Shown: positions 16,844 to 25,982 of the stretch, one piece after another | Numbering within the stretch: position 1 is the first letter of the stretch | Layout: each line of letters begins with the position of its first letter | Assembly (NCBI GenBank): GCA_003598175.1 | Contig: QZKN01000152.1 | Coordinates: 1-38,226, forward strand | Reading direction: 5' to 3' | Length of the DNA stretch: 38,226 nucleotides | Origin: Candidatus Omnitrophota bacterium | Lineage (GTDB): Bacteria; Hinthialibacterota; Hinthialibacteria; Hinthialibacterales; Hinthialibacteraceae | Notes under the pieces: model-generated | The model's input: the letters and a program-made list of their open reading frames with translations, nothing else | Databases searched by the model: none | What the model was told of the DNA's origin: nothing | Position numbers and translations under genes: made by a program

Positions 16844-17998
16844 ATGTTCACTTCATGCTTAGTTTTGATTTTTGTGCATTTAACGATAAACATAAATACC
16901 GATGAAAGTAAATCTGAAGCAAGCGGTGAGATCATGTTTGAAGATCAGTTGGATGGGAAAAGTGTGAGTGGTTGGAAGCAGGAGCCGGAGCGATTCGTGG
17001 ATCATCCCGGATTAGGCCCGGTGCTTTTTGTTGAATCGAAAAAACAGAGTCATCCAACCACGACAGGATGGGTGGGAGATGAATCGTGGAAAAATTATCG
17101 CATCGAGGTGGAACTTTTCGGATCGGGAGAAGCGGGAGGTTTTCTCGGATTCGATTTTCATGTCTGCGACAATGGGCGGCAGGGCTGCAACATCGGTTTC
17201 TTTTCGCCGAAAGAGGGAGATGAGGTAATTTTCGAAGCGGCGGGATGTTGGAATCCGAAAACCTTGGCTTGGAAACTATGGCCGTTTGCACAGCGGCGCG
17301 CGAGGATGCCTAAAGAGCAATGGAATCGCATCCATATCGATGTGGGGGAACGAATTGCGAATGTCAATGTCAACGATGATCCTCAGCCGGTTTATACTGC
17401 ATATGATTTGCCGTTCGATCGCGGCGGTTTTCGTTTCTGGGAATTTTATGGATCGGGATATTTTCGCAATCTTCGCATTACCGCTTTGGATGATGAGGTT
17501 AAGCCGATTTTGGATGATCCTTGGGGTAACGTGAATCAATGGCATATGATTCGTGAATGGGAAATCACCGAGAAGAAAAATATGGAATACGGAAACAACG
17601 GGATTCCCGAAATATTGCTTGGTAATGAGATGAAATGGGAAAAGGTAAAAACTGACCGGCGGGGAATTATCAATCTATCCGCCAGGTTTCCTGATGACCT
17701 CGAAAAAGGCGTGGTTTTTGCGAAGACGATCATAAAAAGTGAGAAGCAGGATACGAAAACGGTTCAAATTTCCTATACCGATCAATTGACGATGTGGTGT
17801 AATGGAAAGCAGATTTTTCAGGGACCCGCGCGGGGATTTTATGATCCCGGCCGTAGCGAGGCGGACGGTTTCGGGCGCTTGTTGCCGGATTTGTTTGTGG
17901 TAGAAATGGAACTGCAGGCAGGTGAAAACATGATTCTTTTGCGATCGGTGGTGACGGAGCCGTTGTGGGGGTGGGGATTTTGGATGCGGAAAGAATGA
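16844..17998 (+). CDS. secreted DUF1080-like (concanavalin-fold) protein
   Basis: A 384-residue protein with a short hydrophobic leader (MFTSCLVLIFVHLTININ). Residues about 30-215 carry the pattern of DUF1080/laminin-G-like glycan-active domains: MFEDQLDGKSVSGW, then WKNYRIEVELFGSGEAGGFL, then WNRIHIDVGERIANVNVND and FDRGGFRFWEFYGSGYFRNL. DUF1080 proteins include 3-keto-glycoside hydrolases. The second part (about 220-384) is a separate beta-rich module with QISYTDQLTMWCNGKQIFQG, like a jelly-roll carbohydrate-binding domain. The upstream ribosome site is weak, but the leader favours this start over ATG 16934. Its stop lies one base from the convergent thiO stop. Confidence 0.65.
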   Translation: MFTSCLVLIFVHLTININTDESKSEASGEIMFEDQLDGKSVSGWKQEPERFVDHPGLGPVLFVESKKQSHPTTTGWVGDESWKNYRIEVELFGSGEAGGFLGFDFHVCDNGRQGCNIGFFSPKEGDEVIFEAAGCWNPKTLAWKLWPFAQRRARMPKEQWNRIHIDVGERIANVNVNDDPQPVYTAYDLPFDRGGFRFWEFYGSGYFRNLRITALDDEVKPILDDPWGNVNQWHMIREWEITEKKNMEYGNNGIPEILLGNEMKWEKVKTDRRGIINLSARFPDDLEKGVVFAKTIIKSEKQDTKTVQISYTDQLTMWCNGKQIFQGPARGFYDPGRSEADGFGRLLPDLFVVEMELQAGENMILLRSVVTEPLWGWGFWMRKE

Positions 17999-17999
17999 T

Positions 18000-19121
18000 T
18001 CAGTGAAGGAAAGAATGTATACGAGACGAAGGCGTTGATTCAAGGGAAAACGGTGAAACGTCGAAAATCGGTTGGCGTGCGAGAATCCAATCGGCCATCA
18101 GCCGCGCCGACGCCGGCGCCAGCGTGATTCCATTGCGAAAATGCCCGGCGTTGATGAATAATCCATTCCTCGTCGGATGCGGACCGATGAATGGAATCCC
18201 TTTGGGCGAACCGGGACGCAGTCCGGCCCAGTCATGCTCGATAGGGATATTGTTCAATGCGGGAAGGAGGCGGATCGCGAATTCTTTTAATTCTAAAATC
18301 TTAGTCGGCGTCGTGGATTTGTCGAAGCCGACATATTCCACAGTACTTCCCGCCAAAATTCGTCCATCCCGCCGCGGGATCAAATAGTGGTTTTGATAAT
18401 GGATCATCGGTTTCAGTAAATCTGCCGTCGCTCGAAATAAAATCATTTGTCCACGAACCGGTTCGACGGGAAGAGAGTAGTGAAGTGGTTGCAATAAAGT
18501 TCCACTCCATGCTCCACAGGCAATGACGATTTGTTTTGTTGCAATGCGTTCCGTTTCCGTTTCCACTCCCGCCATGCAATGTCGATCAGCGAGGAATCGC
18601 GTTATCGCGGTGTGTTCCAACAACGTAACGCCCATTCGTTCTGTATATTTTTTTAGCGCCTGCATCAACCGGGGAGGACGAATCTGCGCTATATCCGAAA
18701 ACCACAATGCCTGCACATCGGTTGCGGAAACAAATGAAACCAAATCACGAATGTCTCTGTTTTCAAGCACTTCCACCGCATGTTGATAACGTTTTGACCA
18801 GGCGATTGCCGAATCGGCGTCCTCGCAATCCAAAATCAACATGCCGCTTTGTGTCCATTCGGGATCGATGGCGGTTTCTGCGAACAATATATCTGCCAGG
18901 ATCGGATATTGGTTTTGACTCCAGCCTGTCAGCGCGGTGATGGCGTCGTCCTGCCGCCACGGATAAAGCGGCGAGAGGATGCCTCCCCCCGCCCATGACG
19001 ATTCCCGGCCGATTGTTCCTCGCTCGACAACAATCACGTCCAATCCCGCAGATCGCAGTTCATACGCGATCATCAGGCCGATGACGCCGCCGCCGATAAT
19101 CAGGCAATCTGTCGTAATCAA
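18000..19121 (-). CDS. thiO: glycine oxidase ThiO (FAD-dependent)
   Basis: A 373-residue FAD-dependent D-amino-acid-oxidase-family protein. It begins with the dinucleotide-binding motif CLIIGGGVIGLMIAYELRSA and has the ThiO signatures RESSWAGGGILSPLYPW near 40-56, EPVRGQMI near 230 and GHFRNGITLAPASARLMADW near the C-terminus. ThiO oxidises glycine to iminoglycine for the thiazole part of thiamine. The start codon is TTG, supported by AAAGGAG seven bases upstream. No other thiamine gene lies in the window. The length is normal for the family. Confidence 0.88.
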   Translation of the reverse strand: MITTDCLIIGGGVIGLMIAYELRSAGLDVIVVERGTIGRESSWAGGGILSPLYPWRQDDAITALTGWSQNQYPILADILFAETAIDPEWTQSGMLILDCEDADSAIAWSKRYQHAVEVLENRDIRDLVSFVSATDVQALWFSDIAQIRPPRLMQALKKYTERMGVTLLEHTAITRFLADRHCMAGVETETERIATKQIVIACGAWSGTLLQPLHYSLPVEPVRGQMILFRATADLLKPMIHYQNHYLIPRRDGRILAGSTVEYVGFDKSTTPTKILELKEFAIRLLPALNNIPIEHDWAGLRPGSPKGIPFIGPHPTRNGLFINAGHFRNGITLAPASARLMADWILARQPIFDVSPFSLESTPSSRIHSFLH

Positions 19122-19290
19122 GGTTTGACTCCTTTACCATTTGTTTTTATAAAAAGTAGCGTGAGAGACAATGAAATGCAAGCGAATCCAGTCGCATTCA
19201 ATCCGCTTCGCAGCTCTTTTCGAATTCCCGACATGTGAATTAAGATGGTAGGCAATCAGAAACAAGCAATTGGAATAGGGAGAAGGAGAC

Positions 19291-21345
19291 ATGATGTCGT
19301 TACGCATATTATCGGCAATCGGGATGATTCTTTTAATCACGAATGCGATGGATGGAGCGACGGAACGGTGTGATCCGCGATTGAACGTGTCGCGATCACA
19401 GGATGGGTATGGAATGGAAATCCTTTGCGGTGATGTGGCGGCCTGGCGATCGCCGGAGGAAGGATTATGGTCCATCGCACTGGATTGGAAAGAGGGATGG
19501 CCGGCGCAGTGGCTTCATGCGCGGGGGGAAGAGGTGGAAACCGTCGGGGATTGGACCATCGTGCAAGGGAAACTGGAGACGCAGGCGGGCGCATGGCGTC
19601 TTTCCGATGCCTATCGCAAGGAAGGGAGTCTAGTCAAATGTGTGCGGCGGTTTGTTTGGGAGGGGAAAACTCCGCTCGAGCGCTGTGCGTTGTCTGTTCG
19701 GTTCCTGTCGCCGGGCGTGGGAGCGGGAATTCTGATGCCGGGAATTCTCTATTATGGCAATCCATCCGGCGCGCAAAGCGGGAAAGTGCCTGTTTACATG
19801 GGAAAAACGGGAGAGGAAGTTCTTTTTGAAGAACATCGATATCCTATGCCGTTTGTAAGTCTGGAATGGAAGGAGGGAGACGGTTTTCGCGGGGCGGCGC
19901 TGCATTCCAATCCCTCGCCGGTTCCGTTTGGCAACCTCGGCGATCAATGGTGGTCGATGGGCGTGATTGCGCGGGAGCGGGCGACGGAATTCGCGTTGCT
20001 TTCCGGCCCGTGCGCGTCGAATGGGAAACGGAGTGTAATCAAAGCGGTGCAGCCGGGCTTCGTACCCTATGACAATGCGTTTTTAAATGTAGCGCCCGGC
20101 GCGATCATTGAAAAAACCTTTTATCTCGAAGCGTATCCGGTCGCGCAAGAAGGCGCCGGTTTCTGTACGCCGGTTCAAACCTCGTTGAATCTGTTTTCGC
20201 CGTATTCCGTCGAAGGATTGCCGACTTTTCGTGAGATCATCGAAGCAAAATACCGGTTTGCGAAGACGCGCTGGTATGAAAAGGGGGAGGCGGCCGGTTT
20301 CCGCAAATACCATTTTCGTAACATATTTGTTTTGGGTTGGTGTGGTCAGGCGGCGGCGTTGGGGTATGCGCTTCCGGTTTTGTCGGATCATCTGAACGAT
20401 CCCAAGGCGATGGAGATGGCGCAGCGTACGTTGGATTTTCTTGCGGATGCGGAATTTTACGAAGGCGGCTTTCACACATGGTATGACTGCGACACGCAGG
20501 AATGGAGCCGGCATGAGCCGCTGTCGCAAGGACAGGCGATGCTGAGTTATGCTCGCGCCATTCGGGTGGGAGAACAAAACGGGATGGATACGTCCCGATG
20601 GAAGACGTTTTTGCGGAAAGCGTGCGAGTTTCATGCGGAACGAATTTTAAAAGACGATTGGAAGCCGAAATCCACCGATCAGGCGTTCTTCATTGCGCCG
20701 CTGTGCGAAGGGGCGCGTTTATTTAAAGAAGACAGGTTTCGGCAGGCGGCGGAAAAGGCGGGAGAGGTGTATGCCGAGAGGCATGTCGCCATGCGCGAGC
20801 CGTATTGGGGAGGAACGCTCGATGCGAGTTGCGAGGACAAGGAAGGCGCGTTTGCGGCGTTGCAGGGATTTCTGGCGCTGTATGAATTGACGGGCGATGT
20901 CGATTATATAAACTGGGCGGAACATGCGCTGAATGTGGTTCTGACCTACGTCGTGGTTTGGGATATCGATCTGCCGCCCGGCCGTTTGCGGGATCATCGT
21001 TTCCTGACGCGCGGATGGACGGTGGTGTCGCCGCAAAATCAGCACATCGACGTTTTCGGCGTATTGATTGCGCCTGATATTTATCGCATGGGGCAGATCT
21101 TGCATCGCGACGAATGGAAAAGGATCGCCGTGTTGATGTATCGCAGTTGCGGGCAGTTGATCGATCCGTATGGCAGCCAGGGTGAGCAGCCGCAGCATAC
21201 GAATTACGCGCAACGCGGCGAAGTGGACGATGTTTCTACTTTACGTGGGGGCTATGCGGAAGATTGGACGGTGTTTTGGATCACGGCGCATTTCTTGAAC
21301 GCCGCGGCGCTTTTTCAGGAATATGGAGTATCGATTTGGGAATGA
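19291..21345 (+). CDS. secreted alpha/alpha-toroid glycosidase-like protein
   Basis: A 684-residue protein. The signal peptide is MMSLRILSAIGMILLITNAM, cleaved near DGA. Residues about 25-310 are a beta-rich N-terminal domain. Residues about 320-684 are helical and rich in W, H, E and D (YKHFRN-like segment near 348, GGFHTWYDCDTQEWSRHEPL, YEGGFHTWYDC, SCEDKEGAFAALQGFLALYE), as in six-hairpin (alpha/alpha)6 glycosidases. I cannot assign a GH family. Two ATGs (19291 and 19294) follow AAGGAG; the second has the better spacing. It is convergent with the pseudopilin gene, seven bases away. Catalytic residues are not identified. Confidence 0.6.
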   Translation: MMSLRILSAIGMILLITNAMDGATERCDPRLNVSRSQDGYGMEILCGDVAAWRSPEEGLWSIALDWKEGWPAQWLHARGEEVETVGDWTIVQGKLETQAGAWRLSDAYRKEGSLVKCVRRFVWEGKTPLERCALSVRFLSPGVGAGILMPGILYYGNPSGAQSGKVPVYMGKTGEEVLFEEHRYPMPFVSLEWKEGDGFRGAALHSNPSPVPFGNLGDQWWSMGVIARERATEFALLSGPCASNGKRSVIKAVQPGFVPYDNAFLNVAPGAIIEKTFYLEAYPVAQEGAGFCTPVQTSLNLFSPYSVEGLPTFREIIEAKYRFAKTRWYEKGEAAGFRKYHFRNIFVLGWCGQAAALGYALPVLSDHLNDPKAMEMAQRTLDFLADAEFYEGGFHTWYDCDTQEWSRHEPLSQGQAMLSYARAIRVGEQNGMDTSRWKTFLRKACEFHAERILKDDWKPKSTDQAFFIAPLCEGARLFKEDRFRQAAEKAGEVYAERHVAMREPYWGGTLDASCEDKEGAFAALQGFLALYELTGDVDYINWAEHALNVVLTYVVVWDIDLPPGRLRDHRFLTRGWTVVSPQNQHIDVFGVLIAPDIYRMGQILHRDEWKRIAVLMYRSCGQLIDPYGSQGEQPQHTNYAQRGEVDDVSTLRGGYAEDWTVFWITAHFLNAAALFQEYGVSIWE

Positions 21346-21352
21346 GGTGCTG

Positions 21353-21967
21353 TCAACCGCCGATGATTTGGCTGTTTAAGACATAGATATTTCCGTTTGA
21401 GACCAAACCGTTTGACGGATTATAAATAAAAGGGGCCGATCGGCTGGCCAAGTCTCTGGCGCCCGCTTCACCCCACGGATAATCCTGATCCCCGTCCGGT
21501 CCGAGCGAGGTCATGAGGTATTCGATGTGCACCCGGCCCATCATATCGTACGTCCCAGTACTGTTTTTGCAATTGGGAGTACCATTCGGACCGAAAGAAA
21601 CCCGTGAGGTGTACTCGAAAACGGGACGCAAGCCAGCCTTTACGGTTTGCATGTTTTGGAATTGAGGATCAATGCCCGCGAATTCATCGACGGGCATAAA
21701 ACTGATGTAAGCCACCGGCGTGGTGAGGGGAATGTAGGAGCGATGCTCCGCGCCTCCCACATTGCAATCGCCATCGAACGTGTATTGACCGCGATCCAGG
21801 CGATATTGTTCTTGTCCCATCGCGACGGCCTTCATATCCGAAATGACGCGCGCGACTTTGGCTCGCAGTTGCGCGTTGAGAAAATTGGGAACGGCGATGG
21901 CGGCGAGAACGCCGATGATGGCGACGACAATAAGCAGTTCGATAAGGGTGAATCCTTTGCGATCCAT
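21353..21967 (-). CDS. type IV pseudopilin-like protein (prepilin cleavage motif)
   Basis: A 204-residue protein starting MDRKG, then FTLIELLIVVAIIGVLAAIA. This is a class III prepilin signal with cleavage after Gly5 and the conserved Glu at +5. The start at 21967 has GGAGG eight bases upstream; a longer reading to 22024 lacks such a site. The mature part has NFLNAQLRAKVARVISDMKA, then a C-rich and G-rich globular region with TTPVAYISFMPVDEFAG and LGPDGDQDYPWGEAGARDLA. Such stand-alone pseudopilins are many in PVC-type and candidate-phylum genomes and are processed by PilD-like peptidases; no pilus operon is visible here. It diverges from the SGNH hydrolase gene. Confidence 0.85.
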   Translation of the reverse strand: MDRKGFTLIELLIVVAIIGVLAAIAVPNFLNAQLRAKVARVISDMKAVAMGQEQYRLDRGQYTFDGDCNVGGAEHRSYIPLTTPVAYISFMPVDEFAGIDPQFQNMQTVKAGLRPVFEYTSRVSFGPNGTPNCKNSTGTYDMMGRVHIEYLMTSLGPDGDQDYPWGEAGARDLASRSAPFIYNPSNGLVSNGNIYVLNSQIIGG

Positions 21968-22083
21968 GAAACATACCTCCACGCAGATAGTAATAATCAA
22001 TAGCATTTTAAAAGGAATGCTCAATTTTCCTTTGCATGAGGGAAATATACAATAAAAGAATCGAGAGAGAAAGAGGGATCATT

Positions 22084-23163
22084 ATGGTAAGACATTTATG
22101 GGTGATAGCTGGATTCATAATTGGAATAACGGAGTGGGTGAATGCGGATACAATCGTTTTGCCGAACGATCCATGCTTTTCGTATATGGGAAGGTGGGAT
22201 CGGACTTCTGAAAACGTGGCCATTACCGTCAATACGGGGAGCGCTGTACGTTTTGGATTTACGGGCGATCGTTGCACGCTGTTGTTCCGAACCTCTTTGT
22301 ACACAACCTATCCACATCCGTCTCTTTGGTATCGAATCGACGCCGGCGAATGGGTGGAGCGGGAAATCGAATCGGAACTGCTCCTTACACCCGCTGATCT
22401 CTCACTATCCTCTCACATGGTTGAAATCGTTGTGAAAGGTTTGATTTTGAAATACCATCGTTGGTCATCGACGTTGGCCGCCGCCGTATATTTTTCAGGT
22501 ATTTCATTGCCGGAGGGCGCCTTCTTTTTGCCGGGACGTGCGCCCACAGGTCCGCGTATCGAGATTTTGGGCGATTCCATCACGGAAGGAATTGCGGCGG
22601 TGGGCGTTTCCGGTCCTGAATCCTATACGACGGACGGGCGGAGGACGTATGGGTATTTGCTGGGGGAGGCGTTTGACGCGGATTTACGGCTGGTCGGATT
22701 TTCCGGGACGGGGATCACGGCATGGGGAAATGGCGCAACGCCTCCGGTGCTGCGCACGTTCCCTTATTTTCACGGTACCGTGGAGAAGGATGAGTGGCAG
22801 GCGGATTTTGTGATCATTAATCTGGGAACCAATGATCGAGACGTCTCGGTAACTTCATTTATGAATGGATATACGGAATTGCTGACGATGATTCGGGCTT
22901 CTTATCCGGCTGCGATGATTTTCTGTCTACGTCCGTTTAACGGGCAACATGCCGCTCGAATTCGTGATGTGGTGGAAACGGTTCGCGCATCCGGCGATGT
23001 GTTCGTTGAGTATGTGGATACAGAAGGCTGGATCCAGACATATGCGGACACAACCGACGGTATCCATCCGAATTTGGAAGGCCATCGTAAAATTGCCGGT
23101 TTTCTCGTTGACATGATCATGCCGTTGGTTACGAGTGATCTTAAATTATATCACCTCTATTGA
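22084..23163 (+). CDS. secreted SGNH/GDSL esterase, CE2-like
   Basis: A 359-residue protein. The start at 22084 gives a signal peptide (MVRHLWVIAGFIIGITEWVN, cleavage near NAD) and follows AGAGGG. Residues about 25-145 form a beta-sandwich N-terminal domain (SYMGRWDRTSENVAITVNTG). Residues about 155-350 are an SGNH hydrolase with block I ILGDSITEGI (Ser165), a Gly block FSGTGI, block III GTNDRD and block V DGIHPN holding the catalytic Asp/His. The jelly-roll plus SGNH layout matches carbohydrate esterase family 2 deacetylases. The C-terminus ends in SDLKLYHLY, similar in style to the end of the next protein. The next gene starts 75 bases on. Confidence 0.8.
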   Translation: MVRHLWVIAGFIIGITEWVNADTIVLPNDPCFSYMGRWDRTSENVAITVNTGSAVRFGFTGDRCTLLFRTSLYTTYPHPSLWYRIDAGEWVEREIESELLLTPADLSLSSHMVEIVVKGLILKYHRWSSTLAAAVYFSGISLPEGAFFLPGRAPTGPRIEILGDSITEGIAAVGVSGPESYTTDGRRTYGYLLGEAFDADLRLVGFSGTGITAWGNGATPPVLRTFPYFHGTVEKDEWQADFVIINLGTNDRDVSVTSFMNGYTELLTMIRASYPAAMIFCLRPFNGQHAARIRDVVETVRASGDVFVEYVDTEGWIQTYADTTDGIHPNLEGHRKIAGFLVDMIMPLVTSDLKLYHLY

Positions 23164-23237
23164 GTTTTGATTTTAATTATGCGAGAATTGAATGTATTGG
23201 TGAATTTATTTTTCATTTCCCAAGAGGAGGTCAGATG

Positions 23238-24122
23238 ATGAAGACAGTTTATTGTATTTTGATGGCATTATTGGTGATTCCGTCGGCAGGCGCGCAAAAT
23301 TGGGATATTGTCAGCACCTTCGACGATTACGAGGCGGAAGGATGGTTTATTTTTCGCGCTCCCCGGGCCGGAACGCAAGTTACCCAAAATGGGGATGGAA
23401 CCGTAACAGTCGCGCGTTTGGGAGCGGACAGTGAGACCATCTATCTGACTCGTGACGTGTCCTGGATCGAGCCGGAGAACACGTTGACAGTGGATACGTG
23501 GTCATTTACCTATGAAGTGCGGATTCGCGCGGATCAAATCGGCGGTCCAAACAACGGCGCGCCCGACGAGCATGGAGATCGGATTTCTTTTTATCCGTTG
23601 AAAAACATGCCGGACGGGAACGTGGATACGTATTCCAATGGTCGCACCTGGTTGTGCAGTTTCGATCAAACCTCCATCGGTAGCCGTTATTTTGCCAATC
23701 CGAATCTTCCGAAGGCAGAAGTGGATTTTTCTGAATTTCACGTTCTTACTTTTGTTTGTTCCATCGATTATTTCTTGTATGACTTAAAAGTGCTGGAAGA
23801 ACCACTTATCAATTATGGCGAAGCGTTTGAAGGCGACGACTGGCCGGAACGCGCGTTGGGCGATCATTCCCCCTGGACCTTGTACCTCGATCGCAATTTC
23901 GCCGAGCCGATTCTTTTGAACATGCCCGGCAGCGGCTGGAACGGCTGGGGCGCGCCGGATGTGGATGCGGACGGGATTATGCAAATCGGTTTTCAGGGAA
24001 ATACACGTGGGCAATATACGATAGATTATTTTCGAACCGGAAACGGCATCATTCTCGATCCCAACGAACCCGAAGGGGAGGGTACGGAGCCATCCGGCAT
24101 TGATGGGTGGGAGTTGTATTAA
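23238..24122 (+). CDS. exported beta-rich protein of unknown function
   Basis: A 294-residue protein with signal peptide MKTVYCILMALLVIPSAGA cleaved before Gln20. The ATG at 23238 lies seven bases after AGGAGG; the ATG at 23235 is possible but closer. The mature part is beta-rich and acidic with many W, Y and D residues (STFDDYEAEGWFIFRAPRAG, VSWIEPENTLTVDTWSFTYE), as in concanavalin-like glycan-binding modules. It ends in a PEGEGTEPSG linker followed by IDGWELY, resembling the EGEG-rich tails seen in some candidate-phylum exported proteins. No enzyme motif. It follows the SGNH esterase and is probably co-transcribed with it. Confidence 0.65.
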   Translation: MKTVYCILMALLVIPSAGAQNWDIVSTFDDYEAEGWFIFRAPRAGTQVTQNGDGTVTVARLGADSETIYLTRDVSWIEPENTLTVDTWSFTYEVRIRADQIGGPNNGAPDEHGDRISFYPLKNMPDGNVDTYSNGRTWLCSFDQTSIGSRYFANPNLPKAEVDFSEFHVLTFVCSIDYFLYDLKVLEEPLINYGEAFEGDDWPERALGDHSPWTLYLDRNFAEPILLNMPGSGWNGWGAPDVDADGIMQIGFQGNTRGQYTIDYFRTGNGIILDPNEPEGEGTEPSGIDGWELY

Positions 24123-24189
24123 AACGAAATATTTTTTTTTCGGAAACAGCCCTGTCCGGATGCTTTCTATGAAAGGTAAAGAGTTGTAT

Positions 24190-24217
24190 GTATGGGCGGT
24201 TCGCGAACCGCCCCTAC
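24190..24217. repeat. family 1 palindrome, one mismatch
   Basis: The inner 20 bases (GGGCGGTTCGCGAACCGCCC, 24194-24213) are a perfect palindrome; the outer bases pair with one mismatch. Same family as 1031-1056. Confidence 0.88.
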
Positions 24218-24232
24218 TTCCGTAAGTTTCAT

Positions 24233-24274
24233 ATAAATCGTCATGACCGATTGATCACAACGAAGGATAAAAAT
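24233..24274. repeat. family 5 direct repeat (CGTCATGACCGATTG...)
   Basis: Contains GTCATGACCGATTGATCACA followed by ACGAAGGATAAAAAT. A near-identical copy is at 27481-27522. Both lie next to family 1 palindromes, so families 1 and 5 may be parts of one composite unit. Confidence 0.8.
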
Positions 24275-24294
24275 AGCCGGATCTCATTCATATG

Positions 24295-24355
24295 TGGGTA
24301 AAGCAAGCGTCCTCGCTTGTGCTGTTCATGCAAGCGGGGACGCTTGCTCTACCCA
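24295..24355. repeat. family 2 hairpin repeat
   Basis: Left arm GGGTAAAGCAAGCGTCCTCG, right arm GGGGACGCTTGCTCTACCC. Sister of 8047-8103. Confidence 0.85.
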
Positions 24356-24356
24356 A

Positions 24357-24384
24357 GAAGATGCGGACGGGATGTCCGCGCTCC
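24357..24384. repeat. family 3 repeat, inverted copy
   Basis: Reads ATGCGGACGGGATGTCCGCG then CTCC, the reverse orientation of the copy at 16761. It directly abuts a family 2 repeat. Confidence 0.78.
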
Positions 24385-24426
24385 GGCAATTTCATAAAGA
24401 ATACGGTATTTTAGGAGAATTCCATC

Positions 24427-25743
24427 ATGAAAAATCAGATTGATCGTCGGCAGTTTCTTGCGCGATCCACGGCGGCTGCTTTTGGTTTTCCTTTTGTGAT
24501 TTCTTCCTCGGCGCTGGGTCGAGGAGGAGTGGCGTCGCCCAATGATAAAATAGTCATGGGATGCATTGGGTTTGGAAATCGCGGCGAACACAACACGAAG
24601 CAGTTTTTAATGGAGGATGATGTCAGAGTGGTCGCTGTTTGCGACGTCTTCGCCGGCCAGCGAAAGAAAGCGATGGATCTGGTGAATGATTATTACAACA
24701 ACGAAGGCTGCACGGCGTACAATGATTTTCGCAAGCTGATGGCGCGCGAAGATATCGACGCGGTCAGCATCGCCGTGCCGGATCACTGGCACGTGTTGAT
24801 CGGTCTGGCCGCGGCGCGGGCGGGGAAGGATATGTATTTCGAAAAACCGGTCGGCGTCAGTTTTGAGCAGGCGATCGCTCTTCGTTCCGCAATTCGTGAA
24901 AAAAAGAATGTGTTTCAATTCGGCACACAACAGCGATCGTCGCGCAATTTCCGTTTCGCCTGTGAATTGGCCCGTAATGCGCGCGTCGGTGACTTGAAAA
25001 CGATTTATGTCGGCGCGCCAGCCAGCTGGGCGATTCCGCAGGATCCGACCATTCCCGTTCCGGAGGATCTGGATTACGACATGTGGCTGGGGCCGGCGCC
25101 GTGGGCTCCGTATTCGTATCAACGATGCCGACCGTATAACGATAAGGAAAGTTATAGCACGTGGTACCATATTCACGATTACTGTCTCGGTTTCATTGCC
25201 AATTGGGGCGTGCATCATCTCGACATCGCGCAATGGGGAAACGGAACCGACGACGCCACGCCGATCTCGGTGGAAGGCCATGGAGAATTTCCGCAGGAAG
25301 GAATCGCGAATTGCTGTGTGAAGTGGGAACTCGAGTTCCATTATGCCAACGGCGTGAAATTGATTTATACCGACAATAAAGGGAAATGCAAACAGGGCGT
25401 GAAATTCGAGGGAAGCGAAGGTTGGGTGCACGTGAACCGGCAGGGAATCGATGCGAATCCCAAATCCATTCTCGATGCGGAAATCGGCGCAGACGGAATT
25501 CATTTGTATGAAAGTGAGGATCATCATCGCAACTTTTTGGATTGCGTGAAAAGCCGCAAGGAGACGATTTGCCCCATCGAAACCGCGGTTCATTCGGATA
25601 CGCTTTGTCAACTTTCCAACATTGCCACACGGCTTGACCGAAAATTGAATTGGGATCCGGTAAAAGAACAATTCGTCAATAATGAAGAAGCGAATAAGAT
25701 GTTATCGCGACCGATGTGCGCGCCGTGGAGTCTGAAGGGATAA
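24427..25743 (+). CDS. Tat-exported Gfo/Idh/MocA family oxidoreductase
   Basis: A 438-residue NAD(P)-dependent sugar oxidoreductase with a twin-arginine signal (DRRQFLARSTAAAFGFPFVI). The Rossmann domain begins at VMGCIGFGNRGEHNT. AVPDHWHVLIGLAAARAGKD precedes the family EKP motif (MYFEKPVGV), whose Lys acts in catalysis. WGVHHLDIAQW carries the conserved active-site His. The C-terminal alpha/beta domain is complete. AGGAGA nine bases before the ATG supports the start. Export of such an enzyme with bound cofactor fits oxidation or isomerisation of sugars or glycosides outside the cytoplasm. Repeats fill both flanking gaps. Confidence 0.85.
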   Translation: MKNQIDRRQFLARSTAAAFGFPFVISSSALGRGGVASPNDKIVMGCIGFGNRGEHNTKQFLMEDDVRVVAVCDVFAGQRKKAMDLVNDYYNNEGCTAYNDFRKLMAREDIDAVSIAVPDHWHVLIGLAAARAGKDMYFEKPVGVSFEQAIALRSAIREKKNVFQFGTQQRSSRNFRFACELARNARVGDLKTIYVGAPASWAIPQDPTIPVPEDLDYDMWLGPAPWAPYSYQRCRPYNDKESYSTWYHIHDYCLGFIANWGVHHLDIAQWGNGTDDATPISVEGHGEFPQEGIANCCVKWELEFHYANGVKLIYTDNKGKCKQGVKFEGSEGWVHVNRQGIDANPKSILDAEIGADGIHLYESEDHHRNFLDCVKSRKETICPIETAVHSDTLCQLSNIATRLDRKLNWDPVKEQFVNNEEANKMLSRPMCAPWSLKG

Positions 25744-25753
25744 AGGAGTAGAT

Positions 25754-25777
25754 GGGAGCGCGGGCATCCTGCCCGTA
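25754..25777. repeat. family 3 repeat (GGGAGCGCGGGCATCCTGCC)
   Basis: Short palindromic copy, inverted relative to the copy at 25808-25831. The pair encloses about 30 bases. Confidence 0.75.
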
Positions 25778-25807
25778 ATAGTGTGGTGAAAAAGTATACG
25801 TTTCAAG

Positions 25808-25831
25808 ATGCGGATGGGACGTCCTCGCTCC
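25808..25831. repeat. family 3 repeat (GATGCGGATGGGACGTCCTC)
   Basis: Forms an inverted pair with 25754-25777. A family 2 element follows about 45 bases later. Confidence 0.75.
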
Positions 25832-25876
25832 TATATTTTCATATAAAGATGAAAATAAATTACTTTTATTCATTCG

Positions 25877-25935
25877 TGGGTAAAGCAAGCGTCTCCGCTT
25901 GCATGAACAACGCAGGCGGGGACGCTTGCTCTACC
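25877..25935. repeat. family 2 hairpin repeat
   Basis: TGGGTAAAGCAAGCGTCTCC at the left and GGGGACGCTTGCTCTACC at the right. It lies 47 bases before the ceramidase-like gene. Confidence 0.85.
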
Positions 25936-25982
25936 TGCTTCATGTTCAAACATGATAAATCATCATTACAATAGGTGCTACC

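Larger units (their letters stand above)
24123..24426. other. intergenic region built mostly of repeats
   Basis: About 304 bases. Apart from an A/T stretch just after the preceding stop, it holds family 1 (24190-24217), family 5 (24233-24274), family 2 (24295-24355) and family 3 (24357-24384) repeats one after another. No gene or clear promoter was seen. Confidence 0.8.
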
